From the NCBI RefSeq assembly GCF_000150955.2, contig NC_011670.1, forward strand, positions 1,035,766 to 1,099,765: DNA of 64,000 nucleotides. The letters are read 5' to 3'. Source of the stretch: Phaeodactylum tricornutum CCAP 1055/1. Its lineage: Eukaryota; Bacillariophyta; Bacillariophyceae; Surirellales; Neidiaceae. Position 1 is the first letter of the stretch. Every line of letters begins with the position of its first letter. Below are positions 22,688-33,528 of this stretch, piece by piece. A program made the position numbers and the translations under genes. The notes under the pieces were generated by a model. It worked only from the letters and a program-made list of their open reading frames with translations, did not search any database and was not told where the DNA came from.

Positions 22688-23370
22688 CTTGATCTCGATT
22701 TTATATATTGAAAGTGTGGTTCCCGTAGCGAGGTACCTTGTCTGACGAAGTTTGGCTGTCGACGAGGCTTTCCACAAATCAAGGAAAAGCCGGGAACACA
22801 AATACAAGTGGCAGCCAATACACGCTCCGTTTTGCCTACCAGGAGTGTCGTCCGGGAGCTGTGGCCACCAACGACGACGAGAATCAAGGAACTCCTAACT
22901 GTTGACCCATGAAAAATCCAAGTGCGTTGACGGACGTACGCAATCATTAGAAATGCAGCTGTATATGGTTATTCAAAACGCTGTTACCTCGGTCGTTGGT
23001 CATGGTGGTAGTATTACATAAATACAGTCAATGTCTGGTTGGGCCTTGTGTCGAAAGATGGTCATCCAGATAAACACAACATTATCAAAACTAGTAGGTA
23101 GTTTATTAAAGTAGGTAGAGCTCGTGTCTGGAAATTCTGCTTCTAATAAACAACATTCGGCTTCATGACCAAGCCGGTTGCTTTACAGCCGAGGAAAAAA
23201 TCGTCGTCATATCGCATGAAGCGCCAAACCAGATCTGTGTATCTCCATCTAATCTAACCTGTAAGGCTTTGAAGAAGAGCTCCGTGGAGCTACTTCCGCA
23301 AGCATCGACTCTTGAAGCAAAGGATCCTCAAGATACAGGGAGATACGACGTTTTGGAGTGGACGATCGTC
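22688..23370. other. Intergenic stretch between RPB5 and a Ser-rich gene
   Basis: About 680 bp of divergent upstream DNA. The plus frame of the next gene stays open back to about 23165 without an in-frame ATG, so a missed 5' exon is possible. A CTAACTGTTGACC word lies near 22892 and ACAGTCAATG near 23024. Confidence 0.4.
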
Positions 23371-25161
23371 ATGCCTACTACGTTAGAATGTGTACTTATG
23401 CGCAAGTGCAAAGTCAAAAAAGGTGAAGCAAGAAAGCTTGTTGCGTTGGGACAAAAAAGCGGTGGCAAGAGTGATTCCGTTGAGTGGAGCGTCGATCTTG
23501 AGAAGGAATGTATACGGATTCATAAAGAACGACAGCACCAGAAGAAGGAATATAACAGATTCGAAGGGCTTTCGCCGTTTCTAGCTTGGAAAGTTCAACA
23601 GCATGAAAAAGAGTTCAATACCACCGTGGAAATCAAGCCCCTTCACATTCGAAGCTGCGCCTCCTCGATGTCCAGACCACGACTACGGACATCGCCTGAG
23701 AGAAGATCACCTCGAAGAATAGCCACCGGGCAAACCAAAAAGATTCAAAGAGGGGAATTGGCTATGGTAGTGAGCCCTCCTCCTCTCCATGCATCGGAAA
23801 CGAATCACTTGCCATCGCGACCAAGAAATTCCGAAAGCTCCATTGCCAGTGAAAGCTCGACTTCGGAGCTTTCGTCGTTATCGGTGAATTCTGCCACACC
23901 CGTTGAACGACAACACCAGTGGCGCGTACGAAGTGTCTCGCCACCCTTCAGTCACAAATCTCGTCCGACTTGTCTCCATTGTCTCGAGTCGCCCGAAAAC
24001 GTAACGAATAGCCCAGGTGCCGAAGAGGATACTGTCTCGTATCTTTTACCTCCTTCTGGAATTCATGGCCAGCTTCAATCTCCGACAAAACGTCTGGCGA
24101 AACTTGCTGCCGATATGAGCATCGTTAGTCCATTGGTTCGATCGAAGAAAATGAGCTTTGCAGCGAGCGAATTCACAACTCTTGAAATGACACTGAGATC
24201 ACCTGTTCATCGTCGACGACGGCGTCGTGGATCACGTCGGCCTACCAGAAGAGGTACATTACTTTCAATACAGGACTCCGACTCAACTAATTCGAGAGGA
24301 GAAAGCTCGATAAGTTCCCAAGGATCGGACTCCATTCATTCCTATCGATCCTTCAATCTAACTGATTCGGGAGACGAAGGTATTGAGTCCAGGGCCCAAA
24401 ATTGCGCAACAGCCCTGCTCGGTAGATTCATGATGAAGCTTATTGGCTCTAAAGAGGTTATGCTCATTGCTGACAATGCCCTAGGATCTGGTCCTCCTGA
24501 GGACGAAACCGAAAACGATCCACCGAAATTACTGGGAATCAGTGATAGTGAGTACGAAAGTGATGCGATGTACGAAAGTGATACTCTGTCTCTCGAAGAC
24601 TATGACTTTTTCGGAGATGACGGTAGTCTCGACAGTAGTGGAGCTACAGCAGAATGTAATAGTGTTGACCGAAACAGTGCCCTCCTACCGATGCCAACAC
24701 TTGAAGCACCCGAGGATCACGAATACGTAATAGACAAGCCCCCACCCTCTCACCGACAGACAGAGCTGAACGATGACAGCGAAGACGCTAGTGTATCTAG
24801 ACATAGCCGGAATCATACGAGACTAGATAGACCCGGGCCGTATCTGATGAGAGCCCATCAAATGCCTCTTCAACGGACGACTTCTCTTGATGGTTTTGGC
24901 GATCTGCACTTATCCAGGCAGGGGCGATTGCAAAATAGACGAGGAAAAAACTTTGCTGTGAACCAGCCCCAACGCGCATCGTCTTTTGATGGACACGGTG
25001 AGCTAGGTCTTTCTACCTCCAGTGATAAGCGGAAACGACGAAAGAGTGTGGCCGACAAGGCAAAACAAAAAGCGCCTTCCCACGAATACGAAGATCTCAA
25101 CCTTTCGTCGCATAGTCAAACAGAGCACATCAAGAAAGGACGAAAGAGGGATGCTGTCTAA
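23371..25161 (+). CDS. Ser-rich protein of unknown function with C-terminal repeats
   Basis: The frame from the ATG at 23371 encodes 596 residues. Nothing in it is recognised. Much is low-complexity: Ser/Arg/Pro-rich (with SPERRSPRRI and RRRRRGSRRPTRRGT), then acidic Ser/Glu/Asp-rich (SDSEYESDAMYESDTLS). Near the end three related units occur: RTTSLDGFGDLHLS, RASSFDGHGELGLS and KAPSHEYEDLNLSS. The composition suggests a disordered, probably phosphorylated, possibly nuclear protein; this is inference. The frame is open about 200 bp further upstream but lacks an ATG, so a spliced 5' exon is possible. Confidence 0.6.
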   Translation: MPTTLECVLMRKCKVKKGEARKLVALGQKSGGKSDSVEWSVDLEKECIRIHKERQHQKKEYNRFEGLSPFLAWKVQQHEKEFNTTVEIKPLHIRSCASSMSRPRLRTSPERRSPRRIATGQTKKIQRGELAMVVSPPPLHASETNHLPSRPRNSESSIASESSTSELSSLSVNSATPVERQHQWRVRSVSPPFSHKSRPTCLHCLESPENVTNSPGAEEDTVSYLLPPSGIHGQLQSPTKRLAKLAADMSIVSPLVRSKKMSFAASEFTTLEMTLRSPVHRRRRRRGSRRPTRRGTLLSIQDSDSTNSRGESSISSQGSDSIHSYRSFNLTDSGDEGIESRAQNCATALLGRFMMKLIGSKEVMLIADNALGSGPPEDETENDPPKLLGISDSEYESDAMYESDTLSLEDYDFFGDDGSLDSSGATAECNSVDRNSALLPMPTLEAPEDHEYVIDKPPPSHRQTELNDDSEDASVSRHSRNHTRLDRPGPYLMRAHQMPLQRTTSLDGFGDLHLSRQGRLQNRRGKNFAVNQPQRASSFDGHGELGLSTSSDKRKRRKSVADKAKQKAPSHEYEDLNLSSHSQTEHIKKGRKRDAV

Positions 25162-25637
25162 AGCTCGCCTTGTTCTCTTCCAAAGAACAAACCACATTTG
25201 TTAATTTGTTACTCGCAGTCAGAAATAGACCAATCGGAGTGAGCTTTCACATGTCAAGTATTCTTACAAATACAGTTTTACATATACAGTTTTACAAATA
25301 CAGTCCCGTATCAAAAACGATTAGATATAGTATAGAGAAATCCGTGGGCTTTTTGGTGTCGTGCCAGGCAAAACCTGATTCTTTGATAGGGGTTTGTTTC
25401 ACTGGAGCAACCTAAATTTACAGTTACAAAGGTAGGTTTACAGTTTCAGTCACTGTTAGTTATCTGACTGTGAGACAGTGAGTTCCCGACCTGTTGTGTT
25501 CATAAAACAACATTGCTACAGCTCCCGAGAGAGGCGACCTCCTGCCTTAAACGCCGCTGTCTTGTCTGCAATTTGTTATCTTCGCCGTAGCCTTTCTTGT
25601 CAAAGTTCAAAAAATTGGAAAAGTTGCAGTGTGAATC
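25162..25637. promoter_or_regulatory. Upstream region dense in ACAGT/ACTGT words, with a 14-bp tandem triplet
   Basis: A 14-bp unit TTACAAATACAGTT is repeated three times with small changes at 25264-25305. Further words follow near 25420 (TTACAGTTAC), 25438 and 25465 (TGACTGTGA, then ACAGTGAG), leading to the oxidoreductase gene that starts at 25638. A regulatory role is inferred from position and repetition only. Confidence 0.35.
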
Positions 25638-27006
25638 ATGACGTCAAAGCCGCCCCATCCGATGGACGACGAGTCTATTGTAGACCCTCTACAGTGTCCG
25701 CCTCTTCGCTGGGGGCTTATCGGTTGCGGCCGCGTTTCGCATGACTTTACACAAGCACTAAAGCACCTTCCATCAGCAAGCGTCGTTGCTTGTTCTGCAC
25801 GAGATGAGAATAGAGCGAAAGAATTTGCCGATAAACATGGAATTTCGAAGGCGTATGGAGATTACGAAAGGCTAATTGCAGATAAGGACGTTGACATTAT
25901 CGTAAGTTTATTGAGACAACGGGGACGCAAATCGATGAGGTTGAATCATTGCTAACAATGCACCGTGGATTATGATCCAGTACGTTGGGAATCTACACGC
26001 TTTTCGTCGCTCTGTTGGAGAGCGCTGTTTGAAAGCGAACAAGCACGTCCTCCTGGAGAAGCCGTTTGCATGTACGGCCTTAGATGCTTCATATTTGATT
26101 GGCCTTGCGAAGGAGAGAAATTTGTTCCTAATGGAGGGTCAGTATCTGCTCTTACGATAAGTCTGGATTTAGCGTATTGTATGACTCACCTCCTTCTCCG
26201 GTGTACCGTTAGGAATGTGGACGCGTTTCTTTCCTGCGTTTGAACAAGCTCGGCGTATTGCTTTTGGCTCGAATGAGGGCGAAAGTATTTTAGGTGAAGT
26301 TGTGTCTGTCTTCTCAGATTTTAACTTCAATGCTTCGGATTCGGAAATTTATCCCAGCTCATTTGTCTACAATAGAAAGTTAGGAGGAGGTGCTAGTCTA
26401 TTGACGGGGCCATATCCCATTGCGGCAGCGACAGCTTTTTTTCCTGCTTCAACTCCGGACAACATAAAAGTTGTTGGACAAGTCGATGAATTAACTGAGG
26501 TGGATTTGCAAGCGGCGGTTGCTTTATCTTTTCCTCCAAACGGAACCCATTCACCGGCTCTGGAGGGCAGCATTGACAGCAGCACCGCTGAATGTACTCC
26601 GAAACTGCCGGGAAGTGGCGTGGCTACTCTAAGCTACGGAATGCTTGGTGAGAGCGTTGAAGAAACTACCGTTGTTGGTACGAAAGGTCGTTTGACGATC
26701 AAAACTCCTGGTCATTGTCCTACGAAGCTGATTGTGTCCTTGAAATCCACCGGAAGAGCTGCTGCTTCCCAGACGATTGAGTTTGATTTCCCTCTACCCA
26801 AGGACACGGATGATATCAAGACAGCGGGCGGATTCGTGTACCCAAATAGTGCAGGCTTTTGCTACGAGGCTGCGGCTGTGGCGCGCTGCATAGCGTCGGG
26901 AAAAACCGAGGCGCCACAGTATACCCTAGCTGAGACGATGTTAGAGATGGAAATTTTAGATGAAGTTCGTAAGCAACTCGAAACAAAAGCTGTTGATGAA
27001 GAGTGA
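25638..27006 (+). CDS. Gfo/Idh/MocA-family NAD(P)-dependent oxidoreductase (dihydrodiol dehydrogenase-like)
   Basis: The model joins 25638-25901, 25981-26137 and 26213-27006 (introns 79 and 75 nt) into 404 residues. The Rossmann motif WGLIGCGRVSHDFTQALKHL is near residue 25. The first junction gives DVDIIYVGNLHAFRR, and ANKHVLLEKPFA is the family EKP motif with the catalytic-site Lys. The second junction gives LFLMEGMWTRFFPAF, typical of trans-1,2-dihydrobenzene-1,2-diol dehydrogenase relatives. No signal peptide is evident. These enzymes oxidise sugars or diols; the real substrate cannot be told. The length is near the upper end for the family (about 330-400). Confidence 0.88.
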
Positions 27007-27110
27007 AGGGAAAATGCCCTTACTTTTAAAGCTAAATAATTTTTAAAATCCGATAAAAGAACGTTTGACAGAGATAGGAGAACTGGAAAAATAAGTCTTA
27101 TTGATGAGTT

Positions 27111-27458
27111 TCAGCCGTTCCCTGCTGCGCTCACTCTTGGAATATCGTTGTGCTCTGTTTGGCTTCCTAACCTTTCATTAAACTCTTCAACACGCTCTCG
27201 ATGACTTTTTTTGGCAATGTTTTTTAGATCCTGACGCTCGCGTTCTATCCGCTTTTCCTCAGCCTTCTTTTCGGCATTTGTTAATTCTTCGTCACCAGCA
27301 GCTTCAGTTTGAGCTTTTTTTGCAGGTATGTCGTCGGGAGTCGACTTACATTTAGCGTTTTTTTCCTCTTGAAAGTCGTGCTTGGATTTTCTTTTCTTTT
27401 TCTTGGCTTTCGTATCGCCTTTGAAGCAGAGAGAACCTCCAGTGAAAGTGGGCTTCAT
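27111..27458 (-). CDS. FAM32A homologue (spliceosome-associated)
   Basis: A protein of 115 residues. It has the FAM32A plan: a short N-terminal GGSLCFKG block, a Lys-rich stretch (KAKKKKRKSK), a charged coiled-coil region and the diagnostic end block HRERVEEFNERLGSQTEHND followed by IPRV. Human FAM32A has HKQRVEDFNRHL and TEHYDIPKV at the same place and length (112 residues). FAM32A has been located at the active site of the human post-catalytic spliceosome. The gene is convergent with the Gfo/Idh/MocA gene, about 100 bp away. Confidence 0.85.
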   Translation of the reverse strand: MKPTFTGGSLCFKGDTKAKKKKRKSKHDFQEEKNAKCKSTPDDIPAKKAQTEAAGDEELTNAEKKAEEKRIERERQDLKNIAKKSHRERVEEFNERLGSQTEHNDIPRVSAAGNG

Positions 27459-27652
27459 ATTATCCCAAACACCGTCAAAAGTTCGCTCGGTGAAAAATAT
27501 ACGAAGACCAAGATCAAAAGCAACAGACCTAATTTACTGTTAGATTGCAAGAGGCGTTGGCGACGATACTGACTGATTGTGACGGTATTCACAACTGAAG
27601 GTTTCGACTACACCCTTTTCATCAACAGGATATCATGAAATTTTACAAAAAT

Positions 27653-27726
27653 AGCTTCCAGGGAGATTCGAACACCCGACCTCTCCATTACGAATGGAGT
27701 GCTCTAACCAACTGAGCTATGGAAGC
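27653..27726 (-). tRNA. tRNA-Thr (anticodon CGT)
   Basis: Read on the minus strand from 27726, the acceptor stem GCTTCCA pairs with TGGAAGC. The D-arm holds the A-box TAGCTCAGTTGG. The anticodon arm is CTCCA-TTCGTAA-TGGAG, giving anticodon CGT (reads ACG, threonine). The T-arm has the B-box core GTTCGAATC. The T-stem has one U-U mismatch. There is no intron. Position 27653 is the discriminator base (U). Confidence 0.95.
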
Positions 27727-28334
27727 TCAAGTATATTCATGGTACCAGAATCTTAAGTATATAGATATCAATTTGTTTCTTTGACAGGAAGGGACAGATG
27801 GCTGTTAGTAGGTGACCTCTCAACATTCTCCTATGGTTTCGAATTGACAGTGCGCGGAGCAGCGAGAAGAAATTGACCTATTGGCGAGTCTCGCACAAAT
27901 CAAAATTGATGTTCGAGCAATGTGGAGACAAGAGTGAGCAGGTTTGCTCCCGGTGTGCTAGACTGTCTATTGACAAAAAGATATGAAGACCATGTGGCAA
28001 GATCCATTCCGTCACGAAATTGATTGCAGAACCTGTTTCTTAGATTCGGACCAAAAGAATTACAAGCATGCGAGCTAGTTTACGCGAATCTTCATCTTCT
28101 GATGTGCCTCACTGTCGGATTAAATTGTATTATAGAGTTTTATATTTTCGATCGAACCTGGATTATGTGACTAGCTGTTACATTGCTAGAACATCTCGCA
28201 ACCTAGCTCTACTAGCTAACTGTAAAATAAAAAGCGCGAATGACAAAAAATTCTGAAATATTTCGGTACTCCACAAGTCGCGATACGACGAAACGCGATA
28301 TTAATTTCCAAATACGGACTCATTCAAAAAGATT
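27727..28334. other. Intergenic stretch
   Basis: About 600 bp. TTGACAGTGCG near 27844 and CTAACTGTAA at 28216-28225 are instances of the recurrent upstream motif, the latter about 110 bp before the next ATG. No gene is supported. Confidence 0.5.
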
Positions 28335-29636
28335 ATGGCCGGAAAACGAACCATTTTGGGGCAGGACCCCGCCATTCTATTGGCACTCATAGCCAATGTT
28401 CTTTCATGGCTTGTGCGTACCCTCACACCGTCACTGCTTCCCCGACTGCTACCAAAATGTGCGCAGGAAGAAGACGATCCCGAACGTTCCGGCGGTCGTT
28501 TGCGAACCCAATGTGTTTCTATCGGTCGTCCTGGTGGCGTGGAACAGCTTCGTATTGTAGCTTTGAAGCCGGGTATTGTAACTTGTGGATACAATGTGGA
28601 GGGTCAAAATATTCCATTTTCGGTGCCACTCGTTCAAGACGAAGATATCCCAAAAGACTGTGTCGTCCTTTGCAATGATTCGTTCTCTGTCAACTACGCT
28701 GATTGCTGTATCCGTTGGGGACTGTACGAAAGTGCGAAGCAATACGTCGGCTATCCTATTGTACCAGGTTTCGATGTAGCCGGAACAGTGGAAAAGATTG
28801 GTCGGAATGTCACAGAGTTTCAACCGGGGGACAAGGTCTTCGGCTGTAGTCTTTTTGGTGCATACAGTTCAAAGGTACTTGTTCCGGAAATTCAGTTACG
28901 AAAAGTTGTCAATGGAATGTCGTTTTCGGAGGCCGCTTCCCTTCCAGCTGTTTCCCTGACTGCACTTTACGCCCTACATTTGGCTGGCCATTTTCCCAAT
29001 TCCAGTGGCTTACGCAATAAAGCCATTCTAATCCACTCTGCCGCTGGAGGGGTTGGATCCATGTTGGTCCAGATGTCCAAGTTACTCGGCTTGTCACCAG
29101 TTGTTGGTGTTGTCGGACAGTCATCGAAAGTAGACGAGGCCAAAAGGCTTGGTTGCGACTATGTGATTGATAAGGGCTCTCAAAATTTGTGGTCGGAAGC
29201 CGAAAAAGTATCACCGGCCGGATATTCTACTATTATGGATTCCAATGGTGTATCGACTCTGTCACAATCTTACGCTCATTTAGCAATGACTGGCCGACTG
29301 ATCGTGTTTGGATTTCACACCAATCTCCCCATGGGAAAGGATGCCCTCTCACCGCTTGAATGGCTTCGTATGGCTCGGAAAATGAGAGTCATGCCTACGT
29401 TTGATCCTATGGAGATGGGAGCAAGTAACAGATCCGTGCTCGCATTCAATCTGTCGTTCTTTGCAGATGAGGATGCGATGGTGTCAGAATTGTTCGACCA
29501 AGTCTGGAAGTGGTTGGATGAAGGTGCACTGAAGTGCCCTCGCGTTGTCGTCATGGCAATGACCCAAGTAGATGAAGCACATGATCTCATTCAGAGCGGG
29601 GCTAGTATTGGCAAGATCGTTTTGAAGACATCCTAA
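28335..29636 (+). CDS. Membrane-anchored VAT1-like / quinone oxidoreductase (MDR superfamily)
   Basis: A single exon encodes 433 residues. Residues about 12-40 are hydrophobic (ILLALIANVLSWLVRTL), a likely membrane anchor. A GroES-like domain follows (VVLCNDSFSVNYADCCIRWG, YPIVPGFDVAGTVEKIG) and then a Rossmann domain with the dinucleotide motif AAGGVGSMLVQMSKLLG. No zinc-ligand set is seen, so this belongs to the zinc-free quinone-reductase side; VAT1 relatives share YPxxPGFExAG. It probably reduces a quinone or enone with NADPH; the substrate is unknown. It is convergent with RFC3 (about 200 bp). Confidence 0.85.
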   Translation: MAGKRTILGQDPAILLALIANVLSWLVRTLTPSLLPRLLPKCAQEEDDPERSGGRLRTQCVSIGRPGGVEQLRIVALKPGIVTCGYNVEGQNIPFSVPLVQDEDIPKDCVVLCNDSFSVNYADCCIRWGLYESAKQYVGYPIVPGFDVAGTVEKIGRNVTEFQPGDKVFGCSLFGAYSSKVLVPEIQLRKVVNGMSFSEAASLPAVSLTALYALHLAGHFPNSSGLRNKAILIHSAAGGVGSMLVQMSKLLGLSPVVGVVGQSSKVDEAKRLGCDYVIDKGSQNLWSEAEKVSPAGYSTIMDSNGVSTLSQSYAHLAMTGRLIVFGFHTNLPMGKDALSPLEWLRMARKMRVMPTFDPMEMGASNRSVLAFNLSFFADEDAMVSELFDQVWKWLDEGALKCPRVVVMAMTQVDEAHDLIQSGASIGKIVLKTS

Positions 29637-29832
29637 TTTTTTTCTCGCGCCAGGGCTCAGACAGTGTAGTGATCTGTCGATACTCCGGACATGCGATTGC
29701 AGTGTAGAAAGATACAAATGTATCGCGAGAAGAAGCTCTAGATGCATCGCTATAGCTTACATTTAGTCGTGATTGAGGCATCGATAAATAACGTGAAGGC
29801 TTTAAGCGATGATATGGGTGTAAAGCAATGCC

Positions 29833-30986
29833 TTACGCAAAAAGGTCGTTGAGATACTTCTTGTAAACCGCCATGAACTTGGCAACGAAAGCTTCCAAGT
29901 GAAAAATTTCTTTGCTTCCCAAAGAAATTCGGTGCTCGTAGAATGCGGCCCATTCAATTACTTCTCGCTTCAAGCTATCATCAAGATTCTTCATGAGTTC
30001 CTTCGCAAGAGTCTTGATGATCACATTTGCAGGAATACAGTTTACCAAAAGCTCGTACAATTTCTCCCTCGCAGCCATTAAACGCTGTGGTGTTTGTTCG
30101 CGTGTAATTTCCACGGCTAGTTGGTTGATGTAAAGTTCCCAGTCTGTTTTCTGGACAGGTTGGTCCTTAGTAAGCGCACCTCGCTTTTGAACGTAGCAAG
30201 CTTCTAGCATAAGTATCGCGCGACGCACATTGCGAGACGACTCGCGAGCTATATTGATCGCTAGTTCGTCCGGTAACATGAAAGATTCGTTTATCGAAAC
30301 GCTCTTCAGGACTTTGCATATCTGTGAAGGAGTGGAAGAATCTGTAAGACAGTATCGAGTTGCGTTCGACAGTCAGCCTTGACGCGTACCTCGTCTTCCG
30401 TCGGCGCTGCTACTCGAATCCCAAGACAGCGACTGCGAACCGGTTCGATAACTTTGCTCTGATTATTACAGACCAAGATCAAGCGGCAGGTGCTGGCATA
30501 CTTTTCCATTGTACGACGCAAGGCAGCCTGGGCTTGTCGACTCAAACGGTCTACTTCGACCAGGACGACCGTTTTGAATGTCGCAGCCCCTGATTTCCGC
30601 TCAGAGCTAGTAGCGCTGGCACCTACGTTTTTATTCGAAGCCATTTCCTTGATAACATCTTGAATAACGAAGCGGTCGTTTAGCCCAGCATCGCCCGGGC
30701 TAATTTCGATATGGTAGTTGCTGGTTATCATATTCAGTTCAACTGTTCGCTTCGTCGGCGTCGTAAAGGTCCTCTTATCCAGCTTTAGTCGAGACGCCCC
30801 AGGCCCGTACAGCGATCCGAGAAGTGCGGTGATGCGTGTCTTTTTACCGGCGCCGGCGGGTCCGTAGAAGAACAGATGCGGCATGGATTCGGGGTTTGAA
30901 GCGAGCGACGAAAGGCGTTGCGAAATCGTATCATGGTAAGACAGATCATCCAACTTCACAGGGCGATATTTGTCGACCCAAAGCAT
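29833..30986 (-). CDS. RFC3: Replication factor C subunit (human RFC3 / yeast Rfc5 type)
   Basis: RFC loads the PCNA clamp during DNA replication. The model joins 30986-30390 and 30321-29833 (68-nt intron, phase 0) into 361 residues, the usual size. It opens MLWVDKYRPVKLDDLSYHD. The P-loop is GPAGAGKKTR, and LKLDKRTFTTPTKRTVELN with SNYHIEISPGDAG is specific to this subunit. The Walker B/sensor segment is VVLVEVDRLSRQAQAALRRT, where other RFC subunits have DEAD, as in human RFC3. The SRC motif reads PVRSRCLGIRV. The C-terminal collar is helical. The next gene on the same strand is a translesion polymerase. Confidence 0.95.
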
Positions 30987-31321
30987 TTCTATTTACTTAA
31001 ACTTTAACTCACTCGGAAAAAAGAAAACGGTTGTTTGCCTTGGAGCTCATTGTTTTGTGCGGCTGCAGTACCGCGTATTGGAAATCTGTTTGGACTTGCG
31101 CCTATTGGTGTTTCATGATTGTGAGTACCTACGATTTGGCATGGACTGATTTGGGAAGAGTTTCGGCGCCAACGCGAGCCGGATTTCTGAACATATTCGT
31201 GTTTACTGTGGCTGTAGAAAGGTACCAAACTATGAAACATAACAAAGTTGGTTCTAATGTAAAACGATACTATACGTTGGTTCTCTTGAGCTATCATTTG
31301 TGTTGACTTTTCGTTCGGACT
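30987..31321. other. Intergenic between RFC3 and the Y-family polymerase gene
   Basis: About 335 bp. The plus-strand frame here has no family signal. Only a weak TTTACTGTGG word (near 31202) is seen. Confidence 0.5.
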
Positions 31322-33158
31322 CTAGGTCGGTGGTGTGGATAAGTCCTCTAAATCAGAAAAGTTGCACACGGCAAGGTTCATGCGTGTTACATTAATGCGT
31401 CCAGTGCTTCCTTGCACAAGGGTCTTCACCATGGGACTTGCATTCTGAATAAGGAAGGCAGCCTGTGCTGTGTTGTTTTGCTTGCACAGGAAGGCATAGC
31501 CATCTAGTGCGGTTTGTTTGCTCCTTGTGTGCGAATGTGCCTTATCGTCTTGCTGGCGCAGGCTGCTGACGAAACGGACCGTAACACGGAGTGTCCTAGG
31601 GAACGCGCGCTTTGGGAAGGGTGAACAGTTAAGCCGCTCGTCCAGTAGTCGCGGTAGTCTTTTGCAAAGAGACAATAACTCGTGGTTTAGATCGTTCAGT
31701 GTCCTCACAGTTCCACGACGAAACGAATTTTCCACCGAAACAGTCTTCGAAAGTCCTCCATCGTCATCTATCACTTTGCTGGAGTCAATTCCTTTGCATT
31801 TTTCCAATAGCTCCAAGGCCACGTGGCTGGTGGTCCAAAAGTGCATATGAGAAGCAGACTTCACGTTCGACATAAAAATACACGGTCAATTATACCGCCA
31901 CATACCTTGCCTTTTCTTCAAGTCCGTTAACGGTGCAAAGGCAACTGGCAACTTCTTCGACAGGAATCCGTAGCAAATCACTGTGTGAAAGAGCCGTATT
32001 GAATTGTTAGGAAAAGCCAAAGGTTGCCCTATACATATGTTGTGAGGGGAAATGGACTAACCTACATGTCCAACAAGGTGATGACTTGGATCGAGCTGTT
32101 GGAATAAGTGATCCATAATAACTTTCAAGGGATGGATGTAGCGCGTACATCATTCGTCGACCAAAACCGGATACTTTTCGAAGGGGCATACCTGCCAGAA
32201 GCTCGGTCGCGTCCCATGGGTACAAAATATTGACGGTGGCGGGTTTTCTCAGTCCACTCGCAATTTTCGCCAACATCGGAGAGTTCGACACGCCCAGTGT
32301 TGTTGTAAAGCCTGTCTGCTCTAAGATTTGGTTTTGAATGGCCAGCGCCATACTAGCAGCTTCGAAATATTGTTTCCGTACCAATCGTGTCTCTTTAGTG
32401 TCGCGTGAGGCCGTCTTGTCGTACACCACGGTAGCAGTAGCACCGGTTTGATCCTCCGTCAAGGTCGTTGCTTCGCCGCTCCTGCTCCCATACACATAGA
32501 CTTGATCCAAGGAGTTGCCGTTTTCTCTAGTATTTGCCAAAAAGTCAACGTGCGTAAGATCCACCATCATTTCATCCATAGACCCTTTGCAAACAGCCAT
32601 TTTCTTGCCACCGAGTTGCTGGCAAGCTCTACGAAAAGCCATGTAGACATTGCGTCCGTAAACTCGATACCGTTCCAGGTCAGACCCTTCCAATATTAAC
32701 AGAGATGGACATTTTCGGATTGCACTTTCCCGCGACTCGAGCTTGCCGACACCCATTTTCCTCGCAGCGTAGTTACACGTTACGATAATGTGCTTTTGCC
32801 CGATTGCAAACGGTCGATCATCCGCCAAATTTCGGTCCAATTTTTCGCATTGGCAATAGAAACAATCAATGTCCAAATGAATAATGACTCTCGAAATAGT
32901 TTCCCTGTCCCGGGGTCGTTTCTGGGCCACGGTGGGTGCCAGAAGCTTCTGGGGAGACGGCGTTGAGCATACCATACTCCGGATGTGTGCTTGAATGTCG
33001 GTTTCGTCGATTTCACTATCGCTACTATCGCCGCCGACGCTTTCATCGGCGGACAAGTCATCGTAATATCCAGACATACAAGCGTGTGAATCGACGGATG
33101 CTTCAAGGAATAATTTCAATATTTCTGTTTGCGGTTTCGGAGAGTTAGGTTGTGGCAT
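31322..33158 (-). CDS. Y-family translesion DNA polymerase (iota/eta/kappa-like)
   Basis: The model joins 33158-32062, 31980-31906 and 31826-31322 (introns 81 and 79 nt; all phases agree) into 558 residues. The palm has the first catalytic block VIIHLDIDCFYCQCEKLDR, then PFAIGQKHIIVTCNYAARKM and GVGKLESRESAIRKCPSL. The second acidic block is GSMDEMMVDLT, where other family members have S-(I/M)-DE. The little-finger part has CKGIDSSKV and LSKTVSVENSF. The N-terminus is acidic. The family is certain; the class is not. The stretch around 32062-32150 reads poorly against relatives, so an extra intron or variant thumb is possible there. It would bypass lesions in the nucleus. Confidence 0.8.
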
Positions 33159-33528
33159 CAAAAATGCTGCCGAAACGCAACGGCCACAATCTTGTGCTAT
33201 TTCCGGTTCATACCACACATCCAGTACCCGTTCATGCAGGTACGATGTTTCCTGATAGGGCTTTTAAGTCACTTCGATATCCGAGAAAAATCGCAAGACA
33301 CAGTTTGATAGTGAACCAACAATTTTCTGGACGAAACCCTCCTTGCTGGAACAGCGTCCAGACGAAAACAGCCGAAAACCGAAAAATCGACCATGGGGAA
33401 TTTACGGATTGTTTAAATCTCCGTTTATTGGGGTGGGAGCTCCCAGTGACGTGCATTATTCGCGATCGGTTCGCGTGTAGACGCTGCTTCTGTAACGATC
33501 TCTAGTGGACGAGGTACATCAGACAAAA
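33159..33528. other. Shared upstream region of divergent polymerase and PAF1 genes
   Basis: A 370-bp gap between divergent starts (33158 minus, 33529 plus). The frames in it are not conserved. No strong instance of the recurrent ACTGT motif is seen here. Confidence 0.4.
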
